This document shows positions 43,720 through 56,001 of a stretch of DNA of 64,000 nucleotides, one piece after another. Position numbers and translations under genes: made by a program. Source of the DNA: Heterohyrax brucei (taxonomy: Eukaryota; Chordata; Mammalia; Hyracoidea; Procaviidae). The DNA is taken from positions 222,041,323 through 222,105,322 of the forward strand of contig CM053140.1 in the NCBI GenBank assembly GCA_028571685.1, given 5' to 3'. A model generated the notes under the pieces. The model had not been told where the DNA came from and ran no database searches. It was given only the letters and a program-made list of their open reading frames with translations. How positions within the stretch are numbered: position 1 is the first letter of the stretch; each line of letters begins with the position of its first letter.

Positions 43720-46700
43720 ATGGCAGCACTTTACACATACCTATCAATAATTACACTGAATGTAAATAGATTGAATGCTCCAATAAAGAGGAAAAGAGTG
43801 GCAGCCTGGATCAAAAGACATGATCCATCTATATGTTACTTATGAGAAATGCAACTTAGGCTCAAAGATATAAACAAATTGAAAATCAAAGGATGGAAAA
43901 ATACATACCAAACTAACAACACACAAAGAAGAGCAGGACTGGCAATACTTATCTCAGATAAAATAGATTTTAATAGAAGGTCCAATATCATGGACAAGGA
44001 TGATCACTATTTATTACTGAAAGGTTCAATACATAAGCAGGGGATAACAATATTAAATATTTATGCACCCAATACTAAAGCATCTAAATACATCAAACAA
44101 ACACTGACAACACTGAAAAATGAGCTACATCACTCCACAGTAATGGTACAAGACTTCAGCACTCCACTTTCAGTAATAGACAGATCATCCAGAAAAGAAA
44201 CCTCAGTAAAAACGCAGGTGATCTTACTGCTACAATTAGCAAATGAGACCTCACTGACATATACAGAACTTTTTGTCCATCAACGGAGAACAATACCTTC
44301 TTCTACAATGTACATGGAATAAACTACATGTTAGGACATAAAGCAAATCTCAATAAAATCCAAACTGTTGAATTACGGCAAAGCATATTCTCGTACCATA
44401 AAGCCATAAAAGAGGAAATCAGTAACAGAAAAAAACGTAGTTAGAAACTTGAACTCTTGGAAACTGAACAACACCTTCCTCAAAAAGCTAGGGGTTATAC
44501 AAGAAATCAAGGACAAAATAAAGAAATGTATGGAATCAAATGAAAATGAAAACACATCCTACCAAAACTCATGGAATACAGCCAAAACAGTGCTCAGAGA
44601 TCAATTTATCTTTACAAATGCACACATCCAGAAAGAAAAAAGGGCCCAAATCAAAGAATTAACTCTACAACTTGAATAAGTAGAAAGAAAGCAACAAAGG
44701 AACCCCTCAGGCATCAGAAGAAAATAGATAATTAAGATTAGAGCAGAACTAAATAAATTGTAGGATAGAAAAACAATTGAAAAAACTAGTAATAACCAAA
44801 GCTTATTTTTTGAAAAGATTATCAAAATTGATAAGCCATTGGCTAAACTTACAAAAGAAAAACAGGAGAAGAAACAAATAGCCTGAATAAGAAATGAGAG
44901 AGGAGATGATACAACGGACCCAACTGAAATCAAAAGTATTGTAACAGAATACCATGAAAGACTGTACTCTAAGATGTTTGAAAACCTAGAGGAAATGGAG
45001 GTATTTTTAGATTCATATCACCTACAAAAATTATCACAAGGAGAAGTAGAATAACCTCCTAAACCCATCATAAAAGAAGAGATTTGAAAAAGCAATTAAA
45101 AAAACTACCAACCAAGAAAAGTCATGGCCCAGATGGCCTAGCCGGAGAACTCTACCATGCTTTTAGAGAGGAGTTCATTCCAGTCCAATAAAGTTATTTC
45201 ATAGCATAGAAAAGGACAAAATACTCCCAAATTCATTCTATGAAGCCAGCATAACCCTGATGTCAAAGCCAAGGACACCACAAAAAAATAAAATTGCAGA
45301 CCAATATCACTCATAAGCCTAGATCCAAAAGCTTCAACAAAATCATAGCCAATAGAATTCAACAACATATCAAAAAAATAATTCACCAAGACCAAGTGGG
45401 ATTCATACCAGGGAAGAAAGGCTGGTTCCCCATCAGAAAAACAATTACTGTGACCAACCACATAAACAACACAAAGATGAGAAACACCTGATTTTGTAAA
45501 TTGATACAGAAAAGACATTTGACAAAGTCTAACACTCATTCATGTTAAAAACTCTCAGCAAAATAGGAATAGATGGCAAATTTTTCAATGCAATAAGGGG
45601 CATCCATGCAAAGCCAACCATCTACATCATCCTGCGTGGAGAGAGACTGAAAAATTCTCCATGAGAATGGGAACAAGAGAAAAATGCCCACTGTCACCAC
45701 TTTTATTCAACAGTTTTAGAGGTTCTAGCCAGCGCAATTAGACAATACAAGGAAATAAAAGGCACCTGTGTACACAAAGATGAAGTAAAAATTTCCCTGC
45801 TTGCAGTTGATATGATTGTATACACAGAGAATCCTAAAGAATCCATATGTAAACTACTTGAACTAATAGAAGAGTTCACTAAAGTATCAGGGTATAAGAT
45901 AAGCATAAGTAAATCGGTAGCATTCCTTTACACCAACAAAGAGAACATCAAAGTGGAAATCACCAAATCAATAGAGTTTAACATAGCCGCCAAGAAGATA
46001 AAATACCTAGGAATAAATCTAACCAGAGACCTATGCAGAGAGAATTATAAGACCTTACTGAAAGAAACCGAAAAAGACTTATATAAGTGGAGAAACCTAC
46101 CCTGTTTTTGAATGGGACGACTTAAAGTTGTGAAAATGTCTATTTTACCCTAAGTGATCTACCTATACAATGCAATCTCACTACAAATTCCAGTGACATT
46201 TTTTAATGAGATGGAGAAATAAATCACACAAAGGGAAGAAACCCTGGATAAACAGAGCACTACTGAAGAAGATGAGCACAATGGAATGCCTCCTACTACC
46301 TGACTTTAGAACCTAATATACTGCCAGTATACTCAAAACAGCCTGTTACTGGTACATAAAGAGACATATAGATCAATGGAACAGAGTTGAGACCCCAGAA
46401 ATATCACTGTCCTCTTATGAACAGTTGATATTTGAGAAAGGCGCAAATGTTGTAAACTGGAGTAAAAACAATCTCTTTAACAAATGGTGTTGATGAAACT
46501 GGATATCCATTTGCAAATGACTGAAACAGGACCCGTATCTCCCCTTACACAAAAACTAAGTCAAAATATATCAAAAACATAAATTCCAAACCTAAAGCAA
46601 TAAAGATCACGCAAGAAAAATTAAGGTCAACAATGGAAGTTCTAACACACGGCTTAGATAGACTTCAAGATCTGACAAACAAAGCACAAACAACAGATGA

Positions 46701-47479
46701 GGACATAGGTAAACAGGAACTACTATGAATCAAACACATTCATCTAAAGACTGTATCAAGAGACCTAAAAGACTACCTACAGAATGGGAAAATATATTTG
46801 GTAACTATGTGTCAGACCAACATCTGTTCTCCATAATCTACAAGGTACTGCAAAATATCAACAAGAAAAAGATGAATAACACAATTAAACAGTGGGCAAA
46901 GAAGATGGGCAGATACTTCACCAAAGAAGTCATGCAGGCAGCCAAAAGACATATGAGGAAATTTTTAATCATTAGCTATCAGAGAAATCCAAATCAAAAC
47001 TATAATGAGGTACCATCTCACTCCAACAAGACTGACTATAATCCAAAACAACAAATGCTGGAGAGGCTGCAGAGAGATTGGAACCCTCCTACATTGCTGG
47101 TGGGATTGCAAAATGGTACCACCTCTTTGGAAAGCAATTTGGTGCTTCCTTAAAAAACTAGAAGTGCCATTTGATCCAGTAATCCCACTGCTTGGAATAT
47201 ATCCTACAAAATAGAGGTGACCAAATAAACACATACATGTGAACGAATGCTTGTTGAAGCCTTGTCCACAATAGCAAAAAGATGGAATCAACCCAGATTC
47301 CCATCAACAGATGAATGGATAAGTAAACTGTGGTACATATACTCAGTGCAATGAATAAGAACAATGATGATTTGGGGGATCATCTCCTAACCTGGCTTCC
47401 ATTGGAAGATATAGAAGACATGCTGAGTGAAATCAGTCAGTGGCAAAAGGCCAAATATTTTGTGAGACCTCTGCTATGA
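43720..47479 (+). pseudogene. L1 ORF2 remnant, copy D
   Basis: ATG 43720 leads into MAALYTYLSIITLNVNRLN. A 157-codon frame (43849-44322) carries the middle of the endonuclease, but the GDFN box has become QDFS. The RT pieces [18 protein letters not shown] (45350) and the active-site region LAVD (45800-45811, FADD in active L1s) follow. Near the C-terminus comes [20 protein letters not shown] (47056). It is broken in all frames. Confidence 0.9.
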
Positions 47480-48446
47480 GGAAATAAAAATAGACTTATG
47501 CACAGTAGAAAAGACTCTGATGGCTACAAGGGTGGGGAGGGAGGGAGAGGGTTGGTCACAGATTAGTCTATAGAAATTTGGTTAGGTGAAAGCAGTAACA
47601 GCACACAGTAGAAAGTAGAACAACTTAAGTGGACTTCACCATAAACTGAAAGGTTTTCTAAACTCAACCAAGTATTTCAAAGGATAAAGTAGCAGGGAGG
47701 GTTGTCTTAGGATCATGTTTTCAGTGACGTAGAGGCCAATTTGTGTAACTAGCTCACTGCTAAGAGAGTCTTCTGCACCTCATATTGGTGTGTGGCGTCT
47801 GGGGCTTTAAAAGCTAAGAAGCTACCACCTGAGATACACCAAGTGGTCCCAACTCTTCTGGAACAGATGATGAACAAGAGCAACAAAGGCATAAAGAAAA
47901 AAGAGCCCAGGAGACAGAAGGACCCATATGAATAGGAGACTGTATCAATATGAGACCAGAAGAACAGAATGGTGCCCAGCCTCCACCAAAGACAGCTGTG
48001 ATGGGGGACAAAACGTGGAGTCCCTGAGCCAATATGAGAAAAAGAAGTGTACAGCCCAAGAACTCTACTAAAAGGCCTTAACTCATGGCCTGACAGCCCA
48101 GAGGATCCCCTGGTAACATGGCTCCTAGACCTGCTGTCTCTGACTCAAACCTGGTAATAAGGTCTACACACAAGAATGGACTGGACTTGGGGAAACAGTA
48201 TGACTATATGATGTGCATACTTTATGGTTCTATGCATTCGTAGGCAGCTGTTCCTACTGGTGTCTTTATAGATGGGAGAGAAGAACATAGAGAGGAGAGG
48301 ACAGATGCCTGTTGAGAGTATACTAGAAATATAGTGTGGAAAAGAGGACAGTGCTATCGCCATGTGGAGAGAGCAGAAGAAGCTGTAGATAGGCGGGCAA
48401 GCAAAACCAATTTGGATTGTATACTTTCACTTAGTCACAAAAAAAA
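47480..48446 (+). other. L1 3' UTR and A tail, copy D
   Basis: It contains the G-rich tract GGGTGGGGAGGGAGGGAGAG at 47530, then GTGTGTGGCGTCTGGGGCTT, ATGAGACCAGAAGAACAGAA and the terminal TATACTTTCACTTAGTCAC plus A8. Confidence 0.88.
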
Positions 48447-48455
48447 GTGAATACA
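48447..48455. repeat. Target-site duplication of L1 copy D, right
   Basis: GTGAATACA, matching 41551-41559. Confidence 0.7.
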
Positions 48456-48930
48456 TCTTTCAGGGGGGCTGTGGTATGATCTGTCTGTTTCAAGACACTG
48501 TGCTATCATAGACATTGGAGGCAGAGAAGGGCAGACAGCTGGCTGAGGCCACTCCCTGACAGGGATTCTTAAATAGAACAGCAGCTTTCTTGAGGATCAC
48601 AATGTCTGGTGTTCTATTTATGAAATATTTTCCATCATCCTATTACTCTTTCTTCACCAAATGTCACTTCGTAAAATCATGGCTGGTCATACCCCTCTTC
48701 AGGCTGTTTGGAAGGATTCCCCAACTAACATTTGTCAATGTGCTCTGAAGATTGAAGCTCATTATGTCTGTGTTAAGTATTATTGATTAAAATGGCCTTC
48801 TGCTCTCTCTTTACAGTCTTCCCACTAATTATGTCCATGTTTCATTTTTCTAAGTGAACATCAATGTCACAAAGAGGATCTCTTACAGAAAATCTGAGAG
48901 CCCAGCACTCTCTCTCTTAAAACAAATAGA
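48456..48930. other. Unassigned DNA
   Basis: About 475 bp between the L1 and the 19-bp tandem array. No gene or repeat is recognised. Confidence 0.4.
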
Positions 48931-49178
48931 TTTTTCATTGAAATCAACATATCTTTCTGAATCGAATAGGTTTTCATGAAGCCAATAAATTTCTTCAAAA
49001 CAATGCATTTTTATTACAACATATTTTTGTTCAAACCAATACTTTTTGACAACCAGATATTAATGACTTGGCCAGAACTATAAATTTACCCCAAACTATG
49101 TGTTTTCTCAGCAGAAAATAATTTTTCTTATACAAACACATTTTTATTTGAATCAATCCTTTTCTGAAATCAGATATA
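48931..49178. repeat. Diverged 19-bp tandem repeat (cryptic minisatellite), about 13 units
   Basis: Cutting before each T run gives consecutive units of 16-22 bp, mostly 18-20: TCTTTCTGAATCGAATAGG, TTTTCATGAAGCCAATAAA, TTTCTTCAAAACAATGCA, TTTTTGTTCAAACCAATAC, TTTTTGACAACCAGATAT, TTTTTCTTATACAAACACA, TTTTTATTTGAATCAATCC, TTTTCTGAAATCAGATATA. The shared pattern is TTTTT, a short spacer, then AA.CAATA. Confidence 0.75.
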
Positions 49179-49498
49179 TTTCTGCAGGGGACACTGGGAA
49201 CCTCTTTAATAAGATATGTCATTTTGTTTAAAGGAACACAGTCTGACTTTCAAGTTTCTCTAGTGATTTACCTTAAACATCTTTATTCAAAAACAGTGAG
49301 GTAAAAGCTATTAAAGAACATCATTTTTTTTTTTTTTTTTTTGGCCAGAAAAACACCAGCTAGCAGTCCCTTGGAATGTAGCAGAGATGCAGATCCTATT
49401 CATATTTAGGGTTGCTCTGTGCATATATTAAATATATCATATGAAAGCCACACTATTTAGACTCTGTGGCTCTGGAAAGCAGTGCTGTTTCTGCTTTT
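49179..49498. other. Unassigned DNA with a T20 run
   Basis: It contains a long T run at about 49324-49342. No gene is seen. Confidence 0.5.
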
Positions 49499-49507
49499 AT
49501 TTTTCCC

Positions 49508-50605
49508 TTGTCTTTTTTTTTCAAAGTTATTTTTGATTTTTTATTATGATTGAGTGAAAATGTACATTCCCGTATAAATTTGCATGCCCACTTATATGCA
49601 GCTTCCACTGCTCTCCCTGCCTGGTGACAGCACACACTTCCTCTCCACTCCATATATGTCTTACCCTCCCAACAGTCTCCTATCTCCTTCTCTCCACCCA
49701 CTCCCCTGTCTCCATTAAGACGTCAGTGGGATGATATCCTATAGATGCACAGAACCATAAAGTGTACACACAATATGGTCACTCTGTCACCAAGTCCAAT
49801 CTATTCCTGTCTGAAGAGTTGACCTCCATCGTGATTTACAGACAAGAACAGCATCAGGATCAGGGGCCATGCTCCCACGGGAATCCTGAGGCCCCAGAAC
49901 ATCAATTGTGTCTTTAAGTGGAGATGTCAGGGTGCACCCCTTTTTATTCTTGTGTTTCCAGTGTGACTCAACTTTGTGAGCTCTATCACAGCTGTCACTG
50001 GTGGTAGCCAGGAACCATCTGTTTCTTCTGGTCATAAGTCGATATAGTCACCCACTCACGTGGATCTCTCTGTCTTCTGAGTTCTCTTTCCACCGTGTAG
50101 TTTTGGTCCTTGGTGATCATCTGTTCCTTCTGAGTTGTGACCGTTTGGTGTACCCTCAGAAGGCAGCCTGGCAGCCTTTAAGACCCAAACACCACTCAAC
50201 AAAGTGGGATGCAGGAGACTCTCTTAGCAAAATGCTAGTTGTTCCAATTGGCCTCAATTTCCCCTGACAGCATGTTAACTGGACCCCTGCCCCAGCTACT
50301 TTGTCCTTGCAGTATTGGGTTAAGATGGGAGGAATAATGATGTTATGTTGAAGTCCAGTTCATATTAATCTTCTTTCTGTGCTGTCACAGATCTCACCCA
50401 ACCAAATTTCTATAAGCTGTCTAATGTAGACCCTCACCATCCCTCCCTCCCCACACTTGCAGCTGTCAGAGTCTTTCCTTCTATGCAACTCTGTTTTTAA
50501 GTTCTTATTGTAGGAGTCTCATACAGTATTTGTCCTTTTATTGCTGACCACTTTCACTCAGCATAATGTCCTTGAAACCATGTTACGAGATGTTTCCTAA
50601 AATCA
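49508..50605 (-). other. L1 3' UTR plus ORF2 stop region, copy E
   Basis: Antisense landmarks TATGCAGCTTCCACTGCTCT, GGCAGCCTTTAAGACCC, GCTGACCACTTTCACTCAGC. It ends at the deletion junction at about 50606-50611. Confidence 0.85.
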
Positions 50606-50611
50606 TATAAG

Positions 50612-51125
50612 TTCTTCTGTGTCTACTGAGTTTTTTTCTAGACGATCTGTCCAATATTGAGTGGAGTGTTGAAGTCTTCCAATATTATTGTGCAGTGATC
50701 TACCTCATTTTTGAGTGTAGTCAGTGTTTCTTCAATGTATTTAGGTGATCTAATGATAAGTACATAAATATTTAATATTGTTAAATCCTGCTTGTGTATT
50801 GAACCTTTCAGCAATAAATAGTGCCTATCCTTTTCCTCTATGGTAGATTTTACATTAAGCCAAGCGAAGTGCCGTCAGATGAGATTTTACATGAACATCT
50901 ATTTTATCTGAGATTAGAATAGACACTCCTGTATTCTTAGCTTGATATATATTCTTTTAATTTTCAGTTCGTTCATAATTTTAACTCAGAGGTGAGTTTT
51001 TGCAGGGAACATATGGATGGATTGTGTCTTTTGGTCCAAGATGTCACTCAGTGTCTCTTTATTGGGGCATTCAGTCCATTCACATTCAATGTAATTATTG
51101 ATAGCTTTGTGTTTAGTGCTATCAT
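50612..51125 (-). pseudogene. L1 ORF2 endonuclease fragment, copy E
   Basis: From the ATG at 51125 the minus strand runs through the endonuclease start (TTACATTGAATGTGAATGGA) to ATTGGACAGATCGTCTAGAA (the ILDRSSRK motif) and stops at the deletion. It is interrupted by the SINE-tail insertion at 50856-50881. Confidence 0.82.
50856..50881 (-). mobile_element. Ultra-short SINE-tail insertion with 11-bp target duplication
   Basis: The insert contains AAGCCAAGCGAAGTGCCGTC, the antisense AfroSINE 3' end. AGATTTTACAT flanks it at 50845-50855 and 50882-50892. Copies A and B have an uninterrupted sequence here. Confidence 0.75.
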
Positions 51126-51529
51126 TGTGGTATGTTTATTTTTGTATTGATGTTTTCTCTGTTGTTCTTATTAATCTGTCCTCAGACATTCTTCTTTGTG
51201 AGTTGACTTTTCACCTTTCCAGGGTTAGTTTTGTGGTTGTTGAGATTCCTGTATTACATTTCTTGATTTGATATGTTGCATCTTTATTGTACTTTAAGGC
51301 TGCTCTTATGATCTCTCTTAATTGCTACCCGTCATATTAACTACCTCTCCATCCAGAAGGAGTACAATGACTGTAGTACATCCCTCTTTTTAATATGATG
51401 ACACCATAGTTTTCATGATATGACCACTGGATCATTTCTTTCAATATTACAGGTTTGATTGAGTTTGGAGTCTTCCTCAACTGAGTAGATTTCTGGGTGA
51501 TGTATCTTGTATTTGCTTCTAAAATATAA

Positions 51530-52468
51530 AGCTGGTGGTTTTGTTCTTCTAAGCCGAGAGATTCTTTCAGTACTCCTTGTAGCTTTGGTTTGGTTTTTAC
51601 AAAGTCTCTGAGTTTCTGTTTGTCTGTGAATGTCTTGATTTCATTTTCATATTTGAAAAATAGGTTTTGCAGGATATATAATTCTTGGTTGGAAGTTCTC
51701 CTTCAAGGCTTTGAATGTGTCATGCCACTGTCTCTGTGCCAGCATTGTTTCTGCTGAAAAATCCAGTGAAAGCCTACAGGGTTTCCCTCTGAATGTTGGC
51801 TTTGCTTTGAGTCCTGCTGCTTTTGGAAGTTTCTGCTTATGTTTCATTTTGTTAAGCTTGATTAGAATATGTCTTGGAGTCTTTCTTTTGAGATCTGTAT
51901 TGAGTGGTGTTCGATATGCATCTTGGATATCTATAGTCTCTTCTTCCATAATTTCTGGGAAGTTTTCTGTCAGCAGCTCAGCAACAATACTCTGTGTTCT
52001 CAGGTGTCTTGCCTGTCCAGGAACTCCAATTAATTGTAGATTGTTCCTCTTAATAGAATCCCACATGCTTCTTAATCCTTCTTCATTTGTCTTGTTTCTT
52101 GTTTCTGATTTTTCCTCATAGGTGCTGGAGTCAATAACTCTGTCTTCCAAGTCAGAAAGTCGTCCATTTGTTCTATTCTATTTTCTTGGCTTTGAAATGA
52201 AGTTTCTATGTCTTTGATTTTGTTCTTGATCTGTTAGATTTCAGAGTACTGGTGTCCCATCAGATCAAACAGCTTGCTTATTTTTTCATTTTGCTCTGCT
52301 GCATTTTGTACAAGGTCTAGGAGAGCTCTCTGTATTCACCTTCTGATAGTTTCAGAAAGGTTTCTACACCTGAAAGTTCTTTGGTTCATTCTTTTGGGGG
52401 TCTTCTGAAGCCATGGGTGATTTCTTTATTATACTTTTCTCCAAAGTTTGTTGCTTTGGAGGCATCAT
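51530..52468 (-). pseudogene. L1 ORF1 remnant, copy E
   Basis: It starts at ATG 52468 or 52465 (MMPPKQQTL). A long open part at 52150-51647 keeps NEEGLRSMWDSIKRNNLQLI, KRKTPRHILIKLNKMKHKQK and [15 protein letters not shown] frameshift spoils the segment after IGVPG, and the original stop codon has been lost (TAA to CAG region near 51533). Confidence 0.87.
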
Positions 52469-53293
52469 GTGAGTCAATAAAGACTGGGAGAGATACTGTG
52501 AGGATGGACAGCAGTTGTTTCTCTAGGACATCTTAAAATGAAGGGCAAATGGCATCAGACAACTTCCAAAGTCAGTCAGGTCTTCAGGTGCACAGGTCTC
52601 TCTTCCCAGCTGGCAAAGTAAGCACCTCTATTTCCAACCCCAGATATTATAAATTAGTTTAAAATATAGAAAGCCTACTGCCCTGTTGTCCTTTGCTGCT
52701 GGGTCCCAGCTGTATGCGACACTGTGTAGAACAGTACTTTTCTGCTGGAAAAGTCCTCTCCTCCAGGAAGGCACTGCCTCCTAGCCTAGGAATTAGGTCC
52801 TGCTAGGGCCTCTGTATGCGTATATCTGCCTCCCAGTGGAACAAGGTGGCATCCCGCATAAGCTACTCCTGCCACAGCACTGCACAGGCCACTCAATGGC
52901 AGAGGCAGAAAGAGAGGCCAAAGGTGCCGAGATGCACATAGTCCAAAGTTGCATCTCAACGTGTGACAATTCCGCCAGCAGATCCCACCAGCAGTGCACC
53001 TGAGGCCAGCTGTCAGTCAAGGTCCAGCTCCACCCACTGGCCAAGACAGAGAAAAAGAAGTCAAAATGGTTAGTTACCCTTGATCCGTGAAAGCCAGCAC
53101 TCACCAAGAGCGAGGGTCAGCAAAAGAGAAGAGGTTTTCTGTTCAGTGGTATGAAGTCCAAATTAATAACCCTATACTGTGTCCTAGGGCTCACTAAGTG
53201 TCTAGAAGTTTCCACTTAGTTATCAGTTCAGGTCTTGGTTTCCAGAGGGATTTAGGGAGCTATGTGTTTAGTCCGCCACTTGACTCCATCCCC
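52469..53293 (-). promoter_or_regulatory. L1 5' UTR, single monomer, copy E
   Basis: One internal unit only (AGCCTAGGAATTAGGTCCTG at 52783, decayed YY1-like CAAGGTGGC at 52842) and the terminal CCACTTGACTCCATCCCC. It resembles copy A, not B or C. Confidence 0.68.
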
Positions 53294-53464
53294 ATTTTTC
53301 CTCCTCTTTAGGAAAATATCTTGACTTTTTGGACTTTTTGTATATTTAGCCAGAGACTGAGAGACCTACTATGAGAAAGGAACATCATTACTACCAGTTG
53401 TCTTTATACATCAACCTGCTCTGGAAGCATGTGCACATTTTCCTAGATTAAAAAGAAACTCTCC

Positions 53465-53615
53465 TTTGAGTCAATTCCAACTGACAGCAACTCTACAGGA
53501 TGGAGTAGAAATGCCCCTAGAGTTTACCAGGAGTGACTGGTGGATTTGTTTGAACTACCAACCTTTTGGTTAGCAGCCATAGGTCTTAACCACTATACTA
53601 CCACAGTTTCCTTTT
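53465..53615 (-). mobile_element. AfroSINE
   Basis: Antisense: TTTGAGTCAATTCCAACTGA, CCTAGAGTTTACCAGGAGTG, CCAACCTTTTGGTTAGCAGC. Confidence 0.88.
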
Positions 53616-54510
53616 AGGTCAAGTATAAAAAAATTGAAATTGACTTAAGAGTTGTAAAATGTTTCTGGTCTCAGAAAGGTTAAAGGAAAGCATGAACACA
53701 ATCTCCAAGCAAAATTCAGAAGTCAGATATAATCAATAAAAAGTATATTTAAAGAGTTTTCTATTAGTTCTCTTGTTCTTTTCTGGCACAAGTGCGTATA
53801 CAGTTGATCAACTTAAGACCTCACCAAAAATTCATCACTTCTGTAATGTCTAGGAACTACTATCTTTGCCTCAACTAGAGCAAATTTATGGGACCTGTGT
53901 TTCTTGCTACCAGTATAAGCACATTCATTTTTGTATTTCCTACTTATTTTCAGAAAATAACAAAATGAAATCACAGAAGGAATGTTTGAATAATTAGACA
54001 ATTCTTTTCCAGACAAAGCTGGACTCTTTGTGAGCAAGTTGTGTTGTCACTCAATATATTCCATTCTTAGCTGATATGGAAAAGTTCACACTCAGGGTAC
54101 ACCATACAATTTTTAGATGCCAACATATAATGTAGGAAAGCCTGTACTGTGCAACAGCTAGAGACCTAATAGAATGGAAAGGCACTGCAAATGATATGTT
54201 CAGGTTTTTGTTAATAAAATAATTAATGTTTAGCATTTTCTACATGCAAGGCACTGTGCTAGGAACTTCATATCCATTTTCATATTTCTTTCTTATGACA
54301 AAGCTGTGAAACAAGTATTCTCATTCCCAGGCTTAGGAAGCAAAACAAAAACAAATAAATTTAAGGAGTTATTTGCCCAAACTCATGTAGGTAATAAATT
54401 ATAAGTCATACAGAAAGACTTTAAAAAGAAATTTACTTAACTTTGAAGCTGGTGCTTTCCATACCAGGCTCTACTGCCATCTCAGTGCCCTTGTTTGTTA
54501 CAAAAGTAAC
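53616..54510. other. Unassigned DNA with a MIR-like patch
   Basis: No gene is seen. The MIR-like patch is at 54225-54420. The rest is AT-rich with short frames only. Confidence 0.45.
54225..54420 (+). mobile_element. MIR-like ancient SINE
   Basis: ACATGCAAGGCACTGTGCTA, GGAACTTCATATCCATTTTC, GTTATTTGCCCAAACTCATG are MIR landmarks in the right order. Confidence 0.7.
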
Positions 54511-54956
54511 TGTGGTGGATTGAATTTGACCCCATAAAAATATGTTCCACTCATAACCTCTGGTGTCTGTAAATATGAGCTTACTTGAAAGTAGGGTCTT
54601 TGCAGGCACAATTAGTTAAGATGGGTTCATACTGGATTTTTTGAGTGGACTCTAATTTCAATGACTGGTATCTTTATAAGAAGAGGAGGGGACACACATA
54701 CGTGCAAAGAAGTCTTGTAAAGATGGAAACAGAGACTGAAAAGATAGAGATAGAAGTTGAGGAACACAAAGTATTTCCAGGAGCCAACAGACACCTCAAA
54801 GACAGAAAGATGGATTCTCTCCTACAGTATTCAAAAAAGCAGTTGATTCCTCCAATGCCTTTATTTTACACTTTCAGATGAGTCAAAGAATAAAGTTCTA
54901 TTGTTTTAAACCACCTTGTTTGTCATACTGTGTTCCAGCCCTAGGAAGTTAATGCA
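54511..54956 (+). mobile_element. Solo MaLR/MLT-like LTR
   Basis: It starts TGTGGTGGATTGAATTTGAC and carries AGTAGGGTCTTTGCAGGCAC, AATTAGTTAAGATGGGTTCA and TATCTTTATAAGAAGAGGAG. After an AATAAA at 54890 it has the end CAGCCCTAGGAAGTTAATGC. This is the standard order of an ERVL-MaLR solo LTR. No internal viral genes are present. Confidence 0.75.
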
Positions 54957-55862
54957 GTGATTGTGAATAGTTTCTCCCATAAACCTTAGTTTTCTCATTT
55001 TTACTCTTTGCTTGGAGATGGTCCTCCTTCCACCTGCTTGGTTTTTTTGAGACCCAAATGAGTACATGAATAGGGAAACAATCTGAAAACAAGAGTTTGT
55101 TGTATAAATATATAAAGTAACACTTCGTAAAACCAAATTAATTTTTCCAAAGTGGATTTTGAGAAACAGCAATGGATCTTTGTCACATTTATTAATTGAT
55201 TACTTCACTGCTTTGTGAAAATGCTTGTGTGGGGATGAACATTCCTAACCAACAGTAGAAATATACGCATACGCTTGTGTGAGGGAACTTGGTTAACACA
55301 CAGTGAACTGAGATTGTGTGGTATACAGATGGTACAAGGTAAATAAACAAGCAGTAATTAACATATCATAAACTTATAGAACTGTTTTTAAAGTTACAAA
55401 TAGCTGTTTACTTAAACATCTCTTCTGATTTTCACAATGACTCTGAGACAGGTAAAGCAGGGGCACAATGTCCCACTTAAAAAGTGCAAGTGCTGACACT
55501 CAGAAAGATCTGCTATTTGCCAAACAACATGCAACATAAATAAAAAATTGAGAAGTCTAAGGCTCTTTCCACTTCATCATATTGAAAAGTATTCAGCTGT
55601 CAAACAAGAAAGTATAGAACAACATAGTGTAAGGAAAGGAATGAAAGGAAATATATGAAACATTCACTGTACAAAGCATTTATAAATCTATATTTTACCT
55701 CATATTTTCCTTTGACTCAACCTTGCGTTTTATAATCTTCTCAGAGTTACTGAGATCATCGCTGACAGACAAAGAATGATAATTAAGTTCTCTGATTTTA
55801 AGTCCAATGCTCTTTATAGGAATCTATACGCAGCAGTGGATTTGTTTTGCATACATGTAAAA
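54957..55862. other. Unassigned DNA with a MIR-like patch
   Basis: No gene is seen. A weak MIR-like patch lies at about 55385-55510 (ATTTTCACAATGACTCTGAG, CACTCAGAAAGATCTGCTAT). Confidence 0.4.
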
Positions 55863-55985
55863 GGGGACCCTAGAGGTGCAGTGATTAAGAGGTTGGCTGC
55901 TAAACAAAAGGTCAGCAATTCAAATCTACCAGCCACTCTTATGAGTCAGAATTGGCTTGATGACAACAGGTTTGGGTTTGGTCTT
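55863..55985 (+). mobile_element. AfroSINE, internally shortened
   Basis: GGGGACCCTAGAGGTGCAGT, AACAAAAGGTCAGCAATTCA, then directly TTATGAGTCAGAATTGGCTT: the middle part is missing. Confidence 0.85.
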
Positions 55986-56001
55986 TGGATGCTCAGAAGT
56001 C

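Larger units (their letters stand above)
41560..48446 (+). mobile_element. Full-length but old L1, copy D
   Basis: About 6.9 kb with a complete order: 5' UTR (starts GGGAGGCAGGGCCAAGTTGG), ORF1, spacer, ORF2, 3' UTR and A run at about 48439-48446. A 9-bp duplication flanks it. It is much more diverged than copies B and C, with stops every few hundred bases, and belongs to an older subfamily. Confidence 0.93.
49508..53293 (-). mobile_element. L1 copy E, antisense, ORF2 mostly deleted
   Basis: On the minus strand from 53293: 5' UTR, complete-length but mutated ORF1, spacer, the first third of ORF2 (endonuclease), then a jump to the ORF2 end, 3' UTR and A tail (T run 49512-49520). About 3.2 kb is missing relative to copy B. 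The flanks ATTTTTCC (49499-49506) and ATTTTTCC (53294-53301) may be the target duplication. Confidence 0.9.

Noticed and set aside
48931-49178. CRISPR array
   Set aside because: The units are contiguous and diverged with no unique spacers, and the context is a vertebrate genome.
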